Origin: Cyrtodaria siliqua
Lineage: Eukaryota > Mollusca > Bivalvia > Adapedonta > Hiatellidae
NCBI GenBank assembly: GCA_037043455.1
Contig: JAWPHD010004489.1
Span: 62,001 to 126,000 of the forward strand
Direction: 5' to 3'
Length of the DNA: 64,000 bases
The notes under the pieces were generated by a model. The model was not told the DNA's origin. It saw only the letters and a program-made list of their open reading frames with translations, and searched no databases. This document shows positions 11,187 through 23,429 of the stretch, in pieces. The translations under genes and the position numbers were made by a program. How positions within the stretch are numbered: the stretch's first letter is position 1; each line of letters opens with the position of its first letter.

Positions 11187-11191
11187 TAATA
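11137..11191. repeat. (AAT)n microsatellite
   Basis: Run of ATA/AAT trinucleotides with one AAC interruption. Confidence 0.9.
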
Positions 11192-11705
11192 ATTGTTTTG
11201 TAAACATCGTTTCAGATAATTGTATAGCATGTTTATGTCTTTATACAAAAATAAGAAGTTAACAGGTTTTTAAACTAATTTCGTATTTCTGTAATAAATT
11301 GGTACAGAGAATAGTCCGTTTATCTGGCGAGTCTGCGAGAGCAGACGAGACATTATTTCTAAATAAACTAAGCCGTTGTGATTTCGAAGAACACCATGGT
11401 AAAAAAGCAAAGAAATTGGTATTAGTCGGACTTGGTCATCAGTCGGATAAAAGTATCCAACATCATTGACCATAGACATAGAACAAGTTTTAGCTTTCCA
11501 AAAAGCTTCGTTCTAGAGATTTTTTTCTGTAAATTTTAAGTTATAAAAAGCCAATAGTTGAAGACTAGGAGGCGTGTTTTGTGAGATGTTTTGCATCTTA
11601 TAATAGCTGCATGCGCATATTTCCACACATATAGGGAGCAGATTAATTACTTATTGCAGTGAAGAGAAGAGAAAAAAGAAAAAAACAAAGAGAACAAAAT
11701 ACTAA
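11192..11705. other. Non-coding, nothing recognised
   Basis: AT-rich. The short minus-strand frame at 11270-11479 has no domain or context supporting it. Confidence 0.4.
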
Positions 11706-11768
11706 GGGATTTAAACTCGCATCTTCTGTATAGAAGTTGACCGTTCTAACCATTAGGGCACGGCCTCA
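11706..11768 (-). repeat. tRNA-like SINE head fragment
   Basis: On the minus strand, CCCTAATGGTTAGAACGG resembles a pol III A box and GCGAGTTTAAATCCCT a diverged B box, with tRNA-like spacing. It is a pol III retroposon fragment more likely than a working tRNA gene. Confidence 0.55.
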
Positions 11769-12075
11769 AACATGTAACGTTACATATTGTAATGTAATGA
11801 CTCTTGATACTCACGCAAGACCTGAACAGTAGCGTCAATAGTGCTTATTAAACTCTGGAATTGTCCTATTTAGTCGTTATTTATCGATTATTGGTCACAG
11901 TTAGTCAGTACTGATTTATCCTCACCGACTGCGGAAATTAACGAATAGTTCCGATGGCATGATTTCGGCGAGTAGTCCCCCACTCGTAACTACTCGCGGA
12001 TTTCCGGCAAGCTTCGGAGATAGTACACGCGTGCCCAATCTAACCATCGGCGACGAACATTAGTGAGGTGTCAAG

Positions 12076-12323
12076 GACAATCGGGGACCAGTCTACGGAG
12101 ATAGTATATCAGCGAGTAGTCCGGTACCCTTCCCCTAATGCGCTCGCAGGACAATCGGAGACCAGTCTACGGAGATGGTATATCAGTGAGTAGTCTGGTA
12201 CCCTTCCCCTAATGCGCTCGCTACCGGCAAGCTTTGGAAATAGTGTATCGGCGAGTAGTCTGGTACCCTTCCCCTACTGCGCTCGCTACTCTCAGCGAGC
12301 GCAGTAGAGGAAGGGTTCCAGAC
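12076..12323. repeat. Tandem ~73 bp repeats ending in a hairpin
   Basis: Two to three units contain GACAATCGGRGACCAGTCTA and GGTACCCTTCCCCTA. The last unit is followed by its own inverted copy, giving a 66 bp hairpin at 12258-12323 (GTCTGGTACCCTTCCCCTAC ... GGAAGGGTTCCAGAC). Confidence 0.8.
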
Positions 12324-14394
12324 TAATAGACGAGGTATTCCGATTGCCGTTTTTACCATGGTTTTGGAAGAAGTCAGTTCTTATCATTGGAGCTAACGTT
12401 TACGGGGTCACTTAGTGCAATGTTGATTATAGAGCTTCGTTCTCAAGAGAACAAGTGAAAATGTCCAGCCTGATGAACAAGTTAATATCAATAATATGAA
12501 TATAAATGAATGATCACAACAAACAATATATCTAATTATGTTTTTATTACAAAAACAGGTTTTTCATGTATAAACGGTCCGTTGAACAACAAGTCGATGA
12601 CCTCTCCACGCATTTTTTCGACGTGTATGCAGTTGAATATGGCAAATACCATGAAAAGCGTTATGTTGTTGATGACCCATTATGTCTTCTTAACGAATAG
12701 CAACTATAATAAGATACACTGACTGGCATTTTCATATCGCCTGCCGTTTCTCATGCATATTGAGTAACACATGCATATTGAGTATATTTCACTCCAATCT
12801 TACGGCCATACATTATAACATACTTTTCAATACATGTATACATAATTTCAAAATATCATTTTAATATTTGATACTAAATAAAAGTTTCTTTGTGATACTG
12901 CTATTGTTACACATGTGCTATTGTGCCTCGTCCATTTGTAAATAGTCATCAAATTGGTACACATTTTCATCAGGCTAGACATTTTCACTTTGCGTATCAT
13001 CCAAACGCGACATTTCATCAAAGGAATCACTGATTTTATCCAAACCACATTCCTCTTTTTCAAGACGCAAGTCAATAACATTTTTCGCGCATTTTTTTGG
13101 TGTAGAAGTTAAGTTTTAGATTTTTTTTAGCGGGTGAATTCTAGAATTTTGAAAATGTTAACAATTTGTAATGAAAGTTCAGGAGTGATTAGTTTGCTCT
13201 TTTTTTTAAAATATATATCTGATGGAAACATTGCGTTTCTCTTCCAGATTAAGTGACCTTTAACTGTCAGCTATTCTGTGTTGTGGTAGGCAATTTAATG
13301 GTCAATTATGTCCGAAAAGTCATGTGACCTCTTTGAACAACTGTAGCATTTTCTTTCGTCCATAACTGCCTGAAATAGAAATATTTATTTAGGATGTTTT
13401 ATTCCGTATATCGTTGTTTATATATATATATATGCCTTAGTGCGTTGTAAATTCATCATTGTCCAATGGTTATATTTCTGTTTTATTAAACAGCGAGTCA
13501 TTGAGCAATAGTATAATGTTATACCGAAATCAGTAATAGTCTTGTTCAACGAATATAGGATTTGCACGTACGGACGGATTTACCCGTTACTTCTATATGT
13601 CTACTCACCCCATAAAAATGGGAGGATAAACAGACTGACAGAAGTCACACTGATACTCACTGACTTTTTAATCTATGTAAGTTAGTTTTTATTGAAATTA
13701 TTTTGGATAAACATATCTTAAGTGGAGTCCACATTGGTGGGTGAGTAACATTCGTAAACATGAAAATTATATCAACTGTTTCCATTATCGGTTTCATATT
13801 GAACATGATTAAACCCCAACGAGGAGTACTACAATACACCGAACCTGCAACTATGAGGATGGTACGATCCATTTCAACCACAAAAAAAAGCTATATTAAC
13901 AAGAAACTGAGTGTACCTATACTAATTTCCCCTTTTCTTAAATGTTATTGTTATTGTTTGTGTTTGGTTTTATAAAAAATAATCATAAATCGACCGTTTT
14001 GGTGTCAAATGTTTACAACTTTTCACTTGTCGATGATTTTATTTGATTTTTTGCTTTTATACGCCATTTCAATCGACGTGATTATGCAAGAGGCATCGAA
14101 GTATGTATATCTGCCAGTGGACAAGAAACCTCGTTAAAAAGGTCGCAACATAACTCAACTTACCAAAAAGTAACACCTCGCAGACGTCGCCATCGAGTCA
14201 CAAAACACAACTTCCGCTGGGAGTACAGTAGCGTTCGACTACTGTGATAAAAACATTTCAATTCAATTAAATTCTTCCAAGGTCGGTAAGGAAATGTTGT
14301 CAATAAACATGAATACATCTTATAGCTTAATTATTTACCACGAATATGTTTGTAAACAACATGTTTATCTAATTTCTCTTTCTTGCTCTGTTTA
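12324..14394. other. Non-coding, nothing recognised
   Basis: AT-rich. Short open frames near 12510, 12848, 13657 and 13760 have no family resemblance, no promoter context and overlap each other on opposite strands. A short (TA)n run lies near 13420. Confidence 0.5.
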
Positions 14395-14550
14395 CAGTTT
14401 CTATTTAAAACCGAATCATACTGGGAGCTCGACTTGTCAAGTGAGAAAGTGACGATCCTTACGGATGGCGATCCTTACGGACGGCGGGAGGTATACAGCA
14501 ATGGTTCCACCCATATAAAATGGTGTGGTCTGTCGCTGCTATAAAAGAAA
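14395..14550 (+). repeat. SINE fragment, family A
   Basis: It contains GGGAGCTCGACTTGTCAAGT and CTTACGGACGGCGGGAGGT followed by GGTTCCACCCATATAAAATGG, the body of the SINE seen more completely at 32063. The tRNA-like head is missing and a short internal duplication (CGATCCTTACGGA) is present. Confidence 0.65.
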
Positions 14551-14806
14551 AAAAACATTTAAAGCCAGATAATAACTTTCATTCATGGCTACGTCACATG
14601 TTAAGTTTCATCCAATGAAATAACGTTATATTCAGATACTAGTATGGTGATAAAGATGGAATTAAAACAGATACTTTGTCGGAAGCATCAGTATGGTATT
14701 TAGTAGAGCAGATCTGAATTTGAGGTCAGTAGGTCAAAGGTCAAAGTCACATTGACCTGATAATGAAAACCTTTGTCAAATCGTGTCTGCGATACTCCTC
14801 ATAAAC

Positions 14807-14810
<4 letters not shown>

Positions 14811-14843
<33 letters not shown>
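14811..14843. repeat. (TG)n microsatellite
   Basis: About 16 TG units. Confidence 0.95.
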
Positions 14844-14846
<3 letters not shown>

Positions 14847-15199
14847 CGATTGGGGCGAGGGTGGAGACGTCTGCTTTTCTCAAGAAAAAAATCCTAGCTT
14901 AATTTTAGTCGTTCATTATCCATCTAGACAAATGGGTTTGTACGTCTTAAACCTATAATGATTTCCTCGCATGAGGGAGGTCGTGGGTTCAATTTTCAAT
15001 GACTATATTTTGTATTCTTTCGAAGGCTGTTTATAATAATTTTAATTTCAAATTTGCCAGAGTTAACCTATATTTCTAAATTTTGACCAGAATAGCATCA
15101 AGAAGAAAAAAGACCAAATATCGTTCAAACTTGTAATGCCATTTAGTTTACTTATTTCTTTTACATCGATTGTAACGAAATGTCACTGAACTTATTTTT

Positions 15200-15355
15200 A
15201 ATCATTCTCGATGTCTTCCTGGGTAGAACCAGAACTAAACAAATGCAGATAAAGTGTTTTGCTCAGGAACACAACACATATGGTCATGACGGGGATCGAA
15301 CCTATGACTTCTCGGGCATGGGTCCAGTGCTCTACCACTAGATTACAGCGCAATT
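15200..15355 (-). repeat. tRNA-derived SINE, minus strand
   Basis: The head at 15286-15352 reads on the minus strand as TAGTGGTAGAGCACTGG (A box) and AGGTTCGATCCCCG (B box). The body follows with GTGTTCCTGAGCAAAACACT, similar to the central block of the SINE cluster at 21 kb (GTGTTCTTGGGCAAGACACT). Such a block is a common conserved SINE central domain. Confidence 0.7.
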
Positions 15356-17348
15356 TATACATGTCGTTATCATAAATACATAACCCCCTAGAACCATATT
15401 ACTAAGGACAATGATCCTTGGGATCAATAACTCCAAGGTCCCGTGTACATGACTGTAGAGATCAATGATCCCTCAGTCGTCGTTATTTGACCCCTAGCAA
15501 GTATTTGACAGCTTACCGCCGACACTGAGGTCGTTTGCAAGTAAACAAAAATAAAACAACATTTTTGAGGCGCCTGTCTTCAGGCGCTTCATTAGTATCG
15601 TTTTCGTCAACACTTCTCGGTATATGATTGGTTTTCACACAGGTCACAGAGGTCAAAATTCCATTTCCCTCTTTACATCAGTGTAAATACGTCTGAAGAA
15701 ATAGTGCACATCGTAATTTAAATTTTAACCATTTCGCAACAAAAATTGTGCCATTAGAATAGAAAATAGTAGAATAAATTATGACATTTTTTTAACTCAA
15801 TTTTTTTTTTGACTACATCTATATTTTGGGTCGAGCACTAGCTTGTGGAGTAATGGCTTTCTATTCACAGATCCGTGACTGGAGTATTTTAAGAAATGGC
15901 TAATGACACGTCACCGGAGTATTAAGCCAAGAACACCGGCACCGTTGTCTTACGGTGTTTTTCAAATGCATTTACTTGCTGATACAACAGTACAAACTTA
16001 ATTTCTTGTTAATCTTGTTATTTGAGACACCTTAAGTATTATCAAACTAATTCAGCTCGTGGGTGCACGTGCTATCAGCGTGTATCTGATGTAGTTAAAT
16101 ATGTTTTTGTTGTATTGAAACGGGTCTACACAAATGCTTATCCCAGATGCATGTCTATATATATTTACTCTAGATGGAATGGAAAAGATCATTTAGCATA
16201 ATCTATAATAGTTCAAATATTCATAAAGCAAGTGACGAGGTATTAATCATAGGGGTCCGATATGATGACCATTAGATTATGACATTCGCAAAGATGACTT
16301 TACGTATATTGACTTTCAATCAAGATTATTGATACACAAAACCAGATTATAGCTGACATTATCACACAACGGGAGTGTTATATTGCCATTATATAACTTT
16401 CGTATACTAGTGTTATTACTATGCAAATGAGATCCGAATCTTTGATCGGGTGTTTAGCTGTTTCTGTTTATCTCTGTTTGCATGAATAAGTGTAATACCG
16501 GAGTACCGACGCAAAGATTATATAACGTCATATTTTAAATAAAAATGCCGTATGATGTCATAAAATTGCCTCATGACGTCATGAAAATAAGAACGGAAAT
16601 GGACAAAAATTAATTATATTAATACTTTCAAAATGGATTTTCTCTCTTTTCTTTCTTAGCATAAGTTGCTAAGCATGTGTTGTTTTCAGAGTTATGTGAT
16701 AAATAAAATCTCATATTCGTGTTTATTTATATATTACTGAATTAATTTAACTCGTGTGTAAAATATATAAGGCTTGGCACAGCCTATAGATCGCTTTATA
16801 TCATTTTCGCTCGTTTAAAGCCTCCGACCATGATCTAAAGCTTAATTAAACTTAAAGAGAATCTCAAATAAATATTTTTGCAAATTATTTTAATGAAAAC
16901 TTGAAAATATGCAGTTTTGAGTGGGACGTTAACTGTCCGGTCATGACAGATTATATCTTTTTTGTGTCTTACGACTAATTTTGTTTTTAATACCAAAACC
17001 AGTCGTTATGTGATCCAATTTAGTTTAATTATATCAGTTGACATATTCCAATCCGTGTTGTATTTTTTAACACAAACAAGTCATTTCATCATCGCCTGAG
17101 ACGTAAATAAATTCCATAATAAATTAGCACTCATGTAAGATCCTCTAATAGGACACTATCATATAAACGTCAAATATATAGATTAGACTAGAATTTAAGT
17201 CTATTTGATAATATTTATTTTTTAGTGATTATATTGTTGACGTAATGATAATGAATTTGTAACTGAATGGCTATAAGATTTAAAGGACCTTAATATAAAG
17301 ACAAGTGTTGATGTACTGACAAATGCCTGTGATGCTCAAGCCCAAGGC
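15356..17348. other. Non-coding, nothing recognised
   Basis: About 2 kb of AT-rich sequence without supported genes. A palindromic CATGACGTCATG occurs near 16573. Confidence 0.5.
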
Positions 17349-17360
17349 AGTACCGAATTG

Positions 17361-18074
17361 TCGGGGGCAAAAGACTGGCCGGACCAGACCAATTCCGTAC
17401 CAACTTAAAACACTGAACAATTCCGGATCTCGGTAATTAACTATAACAATATTGAATACAGGTATTATAAAGTACTTATTTTTTATACTATCCGAGGATT
17501 AGACATTTATTTAGTTTATATATGGCAAGTAGAAAGATGTAATTGACACATGAACCAAGTACACGAGTTCAATGAAAAAGGTTCTGACACTTATTATGTT
17601 GATCAATCAAATCTAATTTCATTTTCCAGACCAAACAAAATATCGAATAACACGATAATTGTTGATGATAGATCAAACACTACCAGCTGTAATATATTTT
17701 GAGTGTTTGTATATTGAAAACATAGCTCTAAGTTAATGAAATAAGTTAATAAGGGTCATTGAAATAAAAAACAAACTGGTACGGATTGAACAAATTCACC
17801 GACTAAATCAGATACATATTTTATATTGGAAGCATTGGTTTGAATCAGATTTAAAATACAATCATATTTGTTTGTTTTTCATCAACACACGTATCAAAGG
17901 TAAATATAAAAAAGTAAATAATATCAATTCCCAATTAAAGACATACATATTGTTCATACTGTAAATTACGAAGATTAAATGGTAAATTACGAAGATTTCC
18001 GGGCCAAATCCGGAAATGTTCGGTGTTGGTACATTGGTACGGAATTGGTCTGGTACGGCCAGTCTTTCCCCCGA
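17361..18074. mobile_element. Non-autonomous DNA element with ~85 bp terminal inverted repeats
   Basis: The left end TCGGGGGCAAAAGACTGGCC continues to GACCAGACCAATTCCGTACC. The inverse is at the right end (GGTACGGAATTGGTC ... CTTTCCCCCGA). The repeats extend with mismatches to TTCCGGAT. AGTACCGAATTG flanks both sides (17349-17360 and 18079-18090) and is either a target duplication or part of the element. The interior is non-coding. Confidence 0.75.
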
Positions 18075-18090
18075 CCTAAGTACCGAATTG

Positions 18091-18885
18091 GAAGTAGATC
18101 TATGTCAATTTTAACAGCTTAAATTTAATCATTTTTTACCGAAATCATTCACTTGTGGCCTCTGAGTTTGTGGCTACAGTACAGTACAAAATTGAATGTG
18201 ACTACTAGCACGTCAGCACGTCATAACTCGGTGCCGTATTTTTAGACGGGTATTGTGTTTATACGTTACCGGATTAGGAGCCAGTATGACCTCAACTTAC
18301 GGTTTTAAAAACTAAAGACTAACTGTACACTAGCTATAATATATTTCACTAACACTGACTGTATTTATATATGTTGTAATTTACTGGAAATTTGGTTTTA
18401 ACTTTATATATGTATTTTGTTTGTTTTGCCTTTAATCTTGTAATAGATATAATAGCGCAATACAATTTAGTCCATTCTATTATATTCTATTATTCGGTTG
18501 CATGGACGCTTGGATGCTGAAGGAGCGAAGAAATTCAAAAGGTTTATAAATAATGAATTATACTGATCTCCGTTGAAACCTTGATGTAACTAATTAAAGC
18601 TTTTGTTTCATTATTACCCCTATAGTCTATAAGGCTTGTTTAGGAACGGAATTATTCATTGTGGTAAGTGGAATAAATATAACCCCCTGGCCCTAGTACG
18701 TACTGCGTAATAGTTTATCTGTATCAGTTGAAATATTTCGACGGACATCCACCTTTAGTGGGTATCTTTAAGAAGTCCGAGACGGTATTTTCATATTATA
18801 ATCAGGCAGAAGATTTGTCTATTACAGGATTTTAATTGGGGGAAACAATATCATCACAAGAGTTAGCCTGAACTGACCACCAACA
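18091..18885. other. Non-coding, nothing recognised
   Basis: No gene or repeat boundary identified by eye. Confidence 0.4.
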
Positions 18886-19145
18886 GCAACAACAACAACA
18901 ACAATAACAATTAACTGATTCAGTTTAAAAATCAGGAAAGTTGAACAGGAGTTATAATCAGGAGTTGAAACTGAATGTTGAAGCAAGAGTTGAAAGTAGT
19001 TAATTCACTGGACTGAACAACAACAACAACTGATTCAGTTACTACCAGGAGTTTGAAAATCAGGAAAGTTGAACTGGAGTTATAATCAGGAGTTTGAAAT
19101 AGGAGTTGAACAAAGAGTTGAAATTAGGTGTGAAATCAATTTGAG
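18886..19145. repeat. Direct duplication, ~130 bp x2, with (CAA)n
   Basis: Both copies have an ACAACAACAA run, CTGATTCAGTT, ATCAGGAAAGTTGAAC and AGTTATAATCAGGAGTT in the same order. Confidence 0.75.
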
Positions 19146-19459
19146 GTATAGATCTTCATATCTGAACAGTGAAGCAGATTTAACCTATTATATGTAATAG
19201 TGCACAATAAATTATATATATGTATATATTCTCAATCTTGCATTATGGGTATTCAGATATGGCGTGTCCGAATTGATTGTTTCCAGAGTCATCATTTTTG
19301 TCTAAATTTGAATGATGGAAATGACTCTAAATCACAGTGCAATTAGGCGCCTCTCAGGACCTTCAGTCCTTTGATTATGTTTTGTTTTATGTGCTCTTTA
19401 CTATTTATAAGCAGGTTAAACTACGGAGTCCGGCACGTGACCTGCAGAAAAAATTATTT

Positions 19460-19578
19460 AGCGTTCGCACGCTGTAGCACACTGTACTACAGCGTTCGCA
19501 CGCTCTACTGTGCTACGGTGTGCGAACGCTCTAGTAGAGCTACAGCGTGCGAACGCTGCAGTAGAGAAGCGAACGCTT
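19460..19578. repeat. GC-rich palindromic repeat cluster (GCGTTCGCACGCT)
   Basis: GCGTTCGCACGCT appears twice forward and TGCGAACGC three or more times inverted within 119 bp. They are interleaved with CTAC/GTAG palindromes, so several alternative hairpins can form. Confidence 0.75.
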
Positions 19579-20267
19579 TAAATGATAGTTTCTGCTTATC
19601 ACCTGCGAAGCTCCATATTAAACGTCCCATGATGTTTGCGTGCATTACATTCTGTAAGATGTGTATGATCAGTTTTTAGCACGTCTAATGAACTCACATT
19701 AATTACATAATGGATTGAAACTTCACACATGTACTTGTCATCATTAGACATCATCGTAGCTCCATGTTATATAACTCATGTTTTTATTTGAACAATAGTA
19801 TGACCCCTTTTATACTTAGACACATTTTCTTAAAGTTTGTATGAAAGCTTGAATCTCCGAAACTACTTCACATTAATGGATTGAAACTTCAAACATGACA
19901 GAGGATCGAATGCGCACCTCTTTGTTTTATCTGTATGTAACCAGGAGTAAGTATACTTACTCCCTGATGTAACGATGAAAGAAACAATGCAGTAGTAAAC
20001 GACTCCAACGATGTTCATAGCATGAAGTAGACCCGTCACGTGACGTAGAGTTATCGTTACTACAGTCAGTCGGAGATGTCAACTGTAACAACGTTCAAAT
20101 GCTGAACTAAGCAAGAATAAGTCGATGAAAAATGGGGTCAGATCGGTCAGGAATTACTTCCGGGTCGTAGGCTGTTAAACTAGTTCCATGGAAAAACCCA
20201 CTTTCTAATTTACATGTGTTTTACTCATGACTGATTTTTATTTCATTAGTTAAATTTAACCTGTTAA
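19579..20267. other. Non-coding; dispersed repeat fragment
   Basis: Two partial copies (near 19710 and 19850) of a sequence with ATGGATTGAAACTTCA. A related segment (TCTCCGAAACTACTT) recurs near 58453, so this is a dispersed repeat. No gene is supported. Confidence 0.45.
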
Positions 20268-20720
20268 CGTCACCCCCGGTATCCGTATAATATGAACGCG
20301 GGTCGAATAAGGTCATACGCGGGTACGGGAAAGTCGCGCCACATTACATGTACGCTCAATATTTGTCATTTATTTAAGTATTATATTCGTTATATAATTA
20401 GTTTTTGCTTTGTTAGATTCCCTGAATATTTTTCTTCACATCCATATCTTAGGTTTTTCATTTTAGTATTGTTTTAAGCAATTTTATCCGTTTTGAACTG
20501 GGCGGATCGGAAAAATCCGTGTCAACAATTGACATTTCGTCGATTTTTCAATTATACAGTAAATCTGACACGATAATAAGTACATGCACATGTAAAACAT
20601 TCATTATGTTAGTCATTTTGTCTTTATTTGATCCCTTAATACTAACTAAGTGTTTTTAATCTAGCGTTTTGTGAGAGAGGGGTCCCAGAAAGTGGATAAG
20701 TCTTACGACGGCTAAACATT
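20268..20720 (+). repeat. Dispersed repeat, copy 1, with an internal ~240 bp extra segment
   Basis: Shares CCCCCGGTATCCGTATAATA, GAACGCGGGTCGAATAAGG and AGTTTTTGCTTTGTTAGATT with the inverted copy at 23430-23650. After the last motif, about 240 bp (20425-20667) absent from copy 2 intervene. The shared part then resumes with CGTTTTGTGAGAG ... TAAGTCTTACGACGGC. Confidence 0.75.
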
Positions 20721-21004
20721 TGATCGGATAAGGTCAAACGACGACTATGGATAAGTATTAAAGCGGGCGTTTATAACAGCACAAACGCATTTGTTTTCTT
20801 ATTTGATTCCCCTGTAAGCTTCTAGCTTCTTAGATACTTACCGATAGTGTTTTTCCCTTACTTGATGGCATACTTTCCTAATACTTTGCCTGTACTTATA
20901 GGGAATGCGGTTGGAAACCCCGGGACGTGACCCCACCGGGAATGAGTAATACTAATGCTTTCAGATAGAACATCTGTAATAAAGGGAATTCGGAATTGTA
21001 GGCT

Positions 21005-21830
21005 AAAATCTCGGCTTTCGTCGGTGTGTTCTTGTGCAAGAAACTTTCCCTCAGCCTCGTCCGTCGGATGGGGACGTTAACAAGCGGTTCAGTTTCAGTC
21101 TATCCCCCGAGCATGTTAAATATTGGAATCCATTCGATAGTAAGAGTAGGGCAGGTTCCCGCATTCCTATGTATCCTTCCCCTCTCTCTGGCAGTCGGTA
21201 GCGCGGCGGATTTGTAACCGGAAGCCTCGGATTCAATCCTCCGTGGTGTCACTGAGTTTCGTCGGTGTGTTCTTGGGCAAGACACTTTCCCTTAGCCTCG
21301 TCCGTCGGATGGGAACGTAAACCGGGCGGTCCCGTGTATCGGTCTATCCTCTGAACATGTTAAAGAACCATAGGAATATATTCGATAATAAGAGTAGGGC
21401 AGGTTTCCGGATTCCTATGTATCCTTCCCCTCTCTCTGGGGCGGCTCTAAATAACCTATACTGTGTTGATGAGCCGTTAAACAACATTCAATTCAATTCA
21501 ACATATTATAGGTTATTTACAGCCACCCTAGAGACGCTACGGTTACAAAGAAATTTGGTAGCCTTCCTCAGAAACCGGGCGATCCCGTGTATCGGTCTAT
21601 CCTCCGAGCACGTTAAAGAACCATAGGAATATATTCGATAATAAGAGTAGGGCAGGATTTCCAGATTCCTATGTATCTTTCCCCTATCGCGGGGGCGGCT
21701 CTAAATAACCTATACTGTGTCGATGAGCCGTTAAACAACATTCAATTCAATTCTCTCTGGCGTGGCTCTAAATAACGTATATTGTGTTGATAAGCCGTTA
21801 CACACCATTCAATTCAATCAATTGTAAGCG
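21005..21830 (+). repeat. Cluster of tandemly joined SINE copies, family B
   Basis: The most complete copy is about 21187-21505: tRNA-like head (GCAGTCGGTAGCGCGGCGG, B box GGATTCAATCC), central block GTGTTCTTGGGCAAGACACT and TCCGTCGGATGGGAACGTAA, body GAGTAGGGCAGGTTTCCGG, and a 3' tail of ATTCA repeats after GAGCCGTTAAACAAC. A headless copy precedes it (21005-21186). A partial copy (21570-21755) and a tail fragment (21756-21820) follow. Confidence 0.75.
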
Positions 21831-22345
21831 TATCAGAACAATGTTATCGCTCCGAGACTATTCGAACCAAAGATTATTCAATAGGCAGTTGTGCTCGCGC
21901 CCAATACATAATTGTTATTGAAATAAATAAGGTGCATGAATATTGTTAGGAACTGATTAGGTTACATATATACTCATAACTTACATGATTACTCCCCTTT
22001 GTCAATGTTCTCCATCTGCGTCTTTTTGTAAACATTTTAAATAGATCAATAATTGAGATAAGTAAGTTAATATTTATTTTTTACACTTTTATCGGTGAAA
22101 GATTGGGATTTCTCAGTGAAAAAAACATTACTCATTAAACATTACTCACTCGCATACACTCGTTCGTGAAAAAAAACCACACGTCTACCATCTCATGAAG
22201 GATTTCCCTATAATCGATCCCAGCAGTTAAGTAATCTCTATATCTATTATGTTCATAATGGATTTTTTTATCTAACAGAATTACTGCAAATCCCCGAGAA
22301 TGGTATATTTGCATGCTGCTGTGCTTCGAGCGCAATCTCGTGTGT
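21831..22345. other. Non-coding, nothing recognised
   Basis: AT-rich. The short minus-strand frame at 22135-22335 has no support. Confidence 0.4.
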
Positions 22346-22587
22346 GTAGTCCCATAGAAACCAGCGCATTAAACGCAACGGCATTAAACGTTCGGATGCG
22401 AGTAATTAAATCACTTGTGCTAACGCACTCGTGATTTAATTACTACGCATCCGAACTCCTAACTGTATTTTTTACACCGATAAAACACATGTACGTATTT
22501 ATTACTTCTTAAATGATGCATGTGTTTGTAGTACAGTACGGACCTACGGTGCCGTTGCGTTTAATGCGCTGGTTTCTATGGGACTAC
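22346..22587. mobile_element. MITE, 242 bp, with ~30 bp terminal inverted repeats
   Basis: The left end is GTAGTCCCATAGAAACCAGC and the right end is its complement (GCTGGTTTCTATGGGACTAC). An inner inverted pair around GTAATTAAATCAC lies at 22411-22443. A diverged arm of the same family occurs near 40150. Confidence 0.85.
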
Positions 22588-22714
22588 ATATGCAAAGTTC
22601 TGCGCGGTACAGTATGTTTAAATACACTAGCAGTCACGTGACAAACAATTATTTAATTGCTTACGTCATATTTCTTGCGCTGTATGACTTCAAACGTTCT
22701 CAGGCTGTTGTGGT

Positions 22715-22716
<2 letters not shown>

Positions 22717-22782
<66 letters not shown>

Positions 22783-22812
22783 TGGTGGTGGTGGTGGGGG
22801 GGGGGGGGGGGG
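22717..22812. repeat. (GT)n-(GGT)n-poly(G) tract
   Basis: About 65 bp of GT, then GGT units, then about 17 Gs. It could form Z-DNA and G-quadruplex structures. Confidence 0.95.
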
Positions 22813-23429
22813 ATATGTTACAAGTGTTACAAGGTTTGGGAGCATTGCAAGTTTGTTGTAAGGGGTGGGGGTGGGGGCGGATGGTGCAAGGTTTTGGAGC
22901 ATTACACGTTTGTTTTAATTAAAATTACTGTTCAGGTTGTCTTCGTGACGTTTATTTGCCAAGTGACGTCATGTAACGCGGCGCTTCCAACGGATGAAAT
23001 GTACGCGGGGAATTAATGGAACAGCTGTATTTTATCGTAGATTAACATAGTTATCTCTCTTCTTTGCGTATATGAAAGGATGCACAGGCCCTGTTAGAAT
23101 ATAATATAATGAAAGGATATTATTAAGATTACAAATTAAAGAGGCTGTTCATATACTCAAGAAAATAATATACGCCAGAAAAATATATTATATACTAGTA
23201 ATTTATATTTAGGGGGTTATTTCTGATAAAATATCAAATCTTTCAGTGCAGAAGTAGCAAAAGAACTTCTCTATATCACTTGTACTGAAAGTATATAATA
23301 CACTCTATAAAAAACCTAGTTAGACATGATTTTGTTGCAAAATTTAGCTTAAATTCCCTGTTCTGATGAAGTTACAAAATAAAATAGCTATATTTCTGAA
23401 ATGCGTTGGTACTTATCCTTCAATTTGGT
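22813..23429. other. Non-coding, nothing recognised
   Basis: Long open frames here only reflect the adjacent GT/GGT tract. Confidence 0.5.

Noticed and set aside
11706..11768. Functional tRNA gene (also at 15286, 21187, 32063, 46830, 47520)
   Set aside because: A and B boxes are present, but no clean cloverleaf with paired acceptor arms was seen and each is followed by a SINE-type body or a decayed flank.
22578..23016. Overlapping Cys-Val or Trp-Gly rich frames
   Set aside because: Arise from the (GT)n-(GGT)n-G tract.
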